Shown: positions 61,614 through 64,000 of the stretch, one piece after another
Layout: every line of letters begins with the position of its first letter
How positions within the stretch are numbered: position 1 is the stretch's first letter
Assembly: GCA_964526475.1 (NCBI GenBank)
Contig: CAZGKF010000006.1
Span: 31,947-95,946, forward strand
DNA: 64,000 bases
Reading direction: 5' to 3'
Source: CAYVTV01 sp964526475
GTDB taxonomy: Bacteria > Bacteroidota > Bacteroidia > Bacteroidales > GCA-2748055
Position numbers and translations under genes: made by a program
Notes under the pieces: model-generated
Told to the model about the DNA's origin: nothing
Seen by the model: only the letters and a program-made list of their open reading frames with translations
The model's database searches: none

Positions 61614-62275
61614 TTAATTGGTGAATACTTTCACATTCCTGAACATGAACGGATTGTCACTGAGTCTCAAAATCTTGCCGCTGGCGGTGGTTACGTTCCT
61701 GAGAATGACTTCCAGGGTTATAACATAGGGAAACTTTTCCACGTAGGAATTGTCGGTCATTTGTGAGTTGAAATTTGCAAATATTGCAGGTCCCTGGTAG
61801 TTTTCCGGATGATTGGAGTCGTTGATACGGAGGTTTTCGATGGTAATCCGTTCGGGCATATAACAGGTATAGCCAAAATCATGCTGTCCGGAATAGTATC
61901 CGCCAATCAGGCTGGCACTGGTTGTTTTGCCGCTTAGGGGCACGTAAATGCAGTTTCGTATAATGAATTCTCCCTCCCACGTACAGCCGTAGTCGGGGCG
62001 AAGATTCATAAGGCTCCTGCCATAGATGGTAGAGTTCTCTACGGTAAAAGTACCACTGCCGATGGCGTTTATCCCCTGATGCCCCAGGGTTGAGTTACGG
62101 ATGGTGGCATTGGCAACTCCCATATGGGCATCAAACCGGGAAAAGGTGCAGTTGTCTAAAACCAGATTCTTGCAGTAATTGGACCCCATGATTCCCCAGT
62201 ACTTGTTGTCGTTGATATCATTCGTCTGGCTGCAGTTTACGAATGAAACATTGATAGCCCTTCTATAGTATCTAT
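61614..62275 (-). pseudogene. C-terminal fragment of a right-handed beta-helix protein
   Basis: The frame is open from about 62290 without a start codon and reads YYRRAINVSFVNCSQTNDIN and then YWGIMGSNYCKNLVLDNCTF, DAHMGVANATIRNSTLGHQG, INAIGSGTFTVENSTIYGRS and EGEFIIRNCIYVPLSG, which are parallel beta-helix rungs as in pectate-lyase-type proteins. The normal protein would have a signal peptide and several more rungs before this point. The fragment is 191-220 residues and begins abruptly. It ends with a normal stop at 61614. Loss of the 5' part makes a working enzyme unlikely. Confidence 0.65.
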
Positions 62276-62340
62276 GATAGTTAGAAGTGAAGTTTTACAA
62301 TTTCTTTTTATTTTTTATTGTTACAGGTTCGCAATAATAA

Positions 62341-63306
62341 CTACAAAATACTGAAGCCCGAAGGCCTTGGCATAACCTGAGGTTCATAATGGATTTCCTG
62401 CCCGCATAAAATATTCAGACAAGTGACCATATCTGCAGTGTGCAACGAGAGGACAGAGTTGTAATCGTCCTTCCTGTACCCGCCAAACAAGGACAAAACC
62501 AGGGGGATTTGCTTCCCTGTCTCAATCTGCAGGTCATGGATAAATGAATAGAAGAGCCTGGAACACCCGATCCACTCTTCAGTAGAAAGCTGGCTTGCAA
62601 GCTCATCCCATTCATGGCTGTCAGCTCCATGGCAAAACACGACATAATGAATCCTGTTGGCAATGATCTCTTCACGAAGAATATTCAGATGCATTTTTAA
62701 TTCCTCCAGGTAATCCTGGTGGCGGGCCATGATGTTTATATTGCCGCACACGGGAGAGATGGCATGATCCAGTTCGGATACAAAATCCCTTGAATTATCA
62801 ATACTGTTGCCATAATGCCCGTCCAGGTCAATGTAAGAGCCACAGAGACCATATTCCCGGTATATTTTCACGGATGCGATCACCTGGCCAGAGAAGGCAC
62901 AGAATAAAGCACCCCGTGTGGGTGTGGCATGATGAAAACCTGTAGAAGGGCTAAAACACACTTCCCCGGGATAATTGACTGCATGCCTGATTGCATAATA
63001 AAGACTGGCATTTTCATACCTTACAGATTCCGCGTAATCGGGAGTCCATTCAATATGAAGAATTTTTCTGGTCTTACCTTTGTCAAAAAAATTATCCACC
63101 ATTTCCCGGGTATGGGCAATATAGAAATCTTCCTTTTGAAAAGGGGGGAACTGATCGTTTAAAAGAAAATAATTCAGTAGTTTGCAAGCCTCCAGATATT
63201 CCATCAACAAACCGGGTTTCGAGGGTGACATTGAAGACCCGGTTAATTTATCAGGACTAATTGACATAGCAGGATGATAAAAAGTATGTAAACGGGATTG
63301 TTTCAT
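62341..63306 (-). CDS. Histone-deacetylase-family protein
   Basis: From ATG 63306 (MKQSRLHTFYHPAMSIS) the 321-residue protein shows the HDAC signature: GFHHATPTRGALFCAFSGQV with tandem His, YIDLDGHYGNSIDNSRDF with zinc ligands DxDxH, and the third zinc Asp in VVFCHGADSHEWDEL. Bacterial members act on acetylated polyamines or other acetyl-amides. A 21-residue upstream extension from ATG 63369 is hydrophobic but not typical. The gene lies downstream of nothing related; its neighbour is a broken beta-helix gene. All zinc ligands appear present. Confidence 0.8.
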   Translation of the reverse strand: MKQSRLHTFYHPAMSISPDKLTGSSMSPSKPGLLMEYLEACKLLNYFLLNDQFPPFQKEDFYIAHTREMVDNFFDKGKTRKILHIEWTPDYAESVRYENASLYYAIRHAVNYPGEVCFSPSTGFHHATPTRGALFCAFSGQVIASVKIYREYGLCGSYIDLDGHYGNSIDNSRDFVSELDHAISPVCGNINIMARHQDYLEELKMHLNILREEIIANRIHYVVFCHGADSHEWDELASQLSTEEWIGCSRLFYSFIHDLQIETGKQIPLVLSLFGGYRKDDYNSVLSLHTADMVTCLNILCGQEIHYEPQVMPRPSGFSIL

Positions 63307-63369
63307 TTGCAGAATATTTATTTGTAAATGGTAAATAAGAATGAACAACTTTTTAATGAAAATGTACAT

Positions 63370-63762
63370 TTTTTCAGAAACATCAGCTCTAAATTAATTT
63401 TAGTTGCGTAGACTATATCCAATTATGAGCCAATTAATACTTAACACGATCCTTCCCAGACATCACCAGTCCTTGAGAAGTGTTTTAAGCACATGATTAC
63501 GGGCTGTGGAATTACTAACGTTTGCCTGAAATGAAAAATGGCATTGCCATATCCTTCCTCAGGAAAGACATAATACCTTTTTTTTTAATTGATTTTATTA
63601 TTTGTTTGAGGGGGTGAATGCCATTACACAACTTTCCTTATTAGTTTTTTCATACGCGAAGGGGTATTGCTACTGTAAAATTACTATTATTCCCGAAAAA
63701 CCAAATTTATCAGCTTGTTATTTTTTTAGAATAGTCATACTCAATTAATTTAAATCCAAGCC
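63370..63762. other. Gap with a short repeated motif
   Basis: No gene was recognised. TTTGAGGGGGTGAATGCC at 63603-63620 nearly repeats TTTGAGGGGGTAAATGCC at 414-431, one mismatch in 18. These two sites frame almost the whole window. Confidence 0.4.
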
Positions 63763-63891
63763 TTGAATGATGAAGTTATAGCAACTTCCCTGTTGGACAG
63801 GATACTGTATCATTGTGAAGTCATCAGGCTTTTCGGTAAGAGTTTTCGGTTGGAAAACCTGAAAACCATCTCTGGAAATCAAAATAAATAG
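63763..63891 (+). pseudogene. C-terminal remnant of an IstB-type (IS21) ATP-binding protein
   Basis: The frame reads LNDEVIATSLLDRILYHCEV and IRLFGKSFRLENLKTISGNQ, matching the end of IstB/IS21 helper ATPases (GD..IA..ILDRLLHH...I...G.SYRL). Only the last 42 codons remain; a stop occurs just upstream and there is no transposase gene nearby. It marks a former IS21-type insertion, which fits the number of truncated genes in the window. Length of a full IstB is about 250 residues. Confidence 0.5.
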
Positions 63892-64000
63892 AAACAGACT
63901 GGCGTTCTTTGATTTTTTTACGTTTAATCCGGCAAAAACGGGTACGCTGTAAGCAGGAACTTACAATGCACAGATTTTAGCAAATAAGGATGCACAGGTT

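Overview
The window reads as Bacteroidota chromosome, most like an environmental glycan-degrading member of the Bacteroidales/Marinilabiliales type. This rests on a SusC/SusD pair with its own ECF sigma factor and FecR anti-sigma, several -7 boxes of the TAnnTTTG type, lipoprotein signals, a PorE-like OmpA protein, DUF3078 and LytS/LytTR genes, and an almost complete lack of Shine-Dalgarno sites. The DNA is AT-rich. No rRNA, tRNA or CRISPR array was seen. All family names come from reading the protein sequence; no database search was possible.

Layout. 1-3.2 kb: start of a GntR regulator, then a compact type II restriction-modification operon (controller protein, DNA methyltransferase, TdeIII-like endonuclease) with a perfect palindrome as likely operator. 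3.6-8.0 kb: asparagine synthetase and a PorE-like OmpA protein carrying SPOR-like repeats. 8.2-9.0 kb: two broken genes. 9.4-20.7 kb: a polysaccharide utilisation locus (sigma factor, FecR, SusC, SusD, an unassigned alpha/alpha-toroid lipoprotein, a sulfatase) ending in a broken PQQ-type dehydrogenase. 20.7-25.0 kb: hemolysin-III protein, a coiled-coil protein, and a lipoprotein/ECF sigma/dual-membrane anti-sigma operon. 25-30 kb: cupin, lactonase, a sulfatase that has lost its catalytic segment, a small membrane protein, an alcohol dehydrogenase with a monooxygenase-like partner. 30.4-34 kb: NEW3 protein plus ABC transporter with strong Shine-Dalgarno sites, facing a BlaI-type repressor. 34.5-42 kb: acyltransferase-like protein, a flavinylated membrane electron-transfer protein with an unknown partner, NlpC/P60 hydrolase, small outer-membrane proteins. 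42-48.6 kb: DUF3078 barrel, TPR lipoprotein, HflK/HflC, tocopherol-cyclase-like protein. 49-58 kb: Tat-exported nitrilase, a P-type ATPase fragment, a TonB receptor, a LytS/LytTR pair, a DUF1080 protein. 58.4-60 kb: a three-gene HipB/HipS/HipT-like toxin-antitoxin operon with three evenly spaced operators. 60.4-64 kb: nucleoside-hydrolase lipoprotein, truncated beta-helix protein, histone-deacetylase-like protein and an IstB remnant.

Two themes stand out. One is self-regulated modules with visible operators: the R-M controller, the BlaI-type repressor, the HipB-like antitoxin and the ECF operon. The other is decay: about nine gene remnants (frameshift, in-frame stop, internal deletions, truncations) plus three copies of a dispersed non-coding repeat, which suggests a plastic region. 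The most interesting candidates are the split HipA module with its 60-bp-phased operators, the dual-membrane anti-sigma operon, and the flavinylated redox protein next to an unrecognised membrane-anchored protein.
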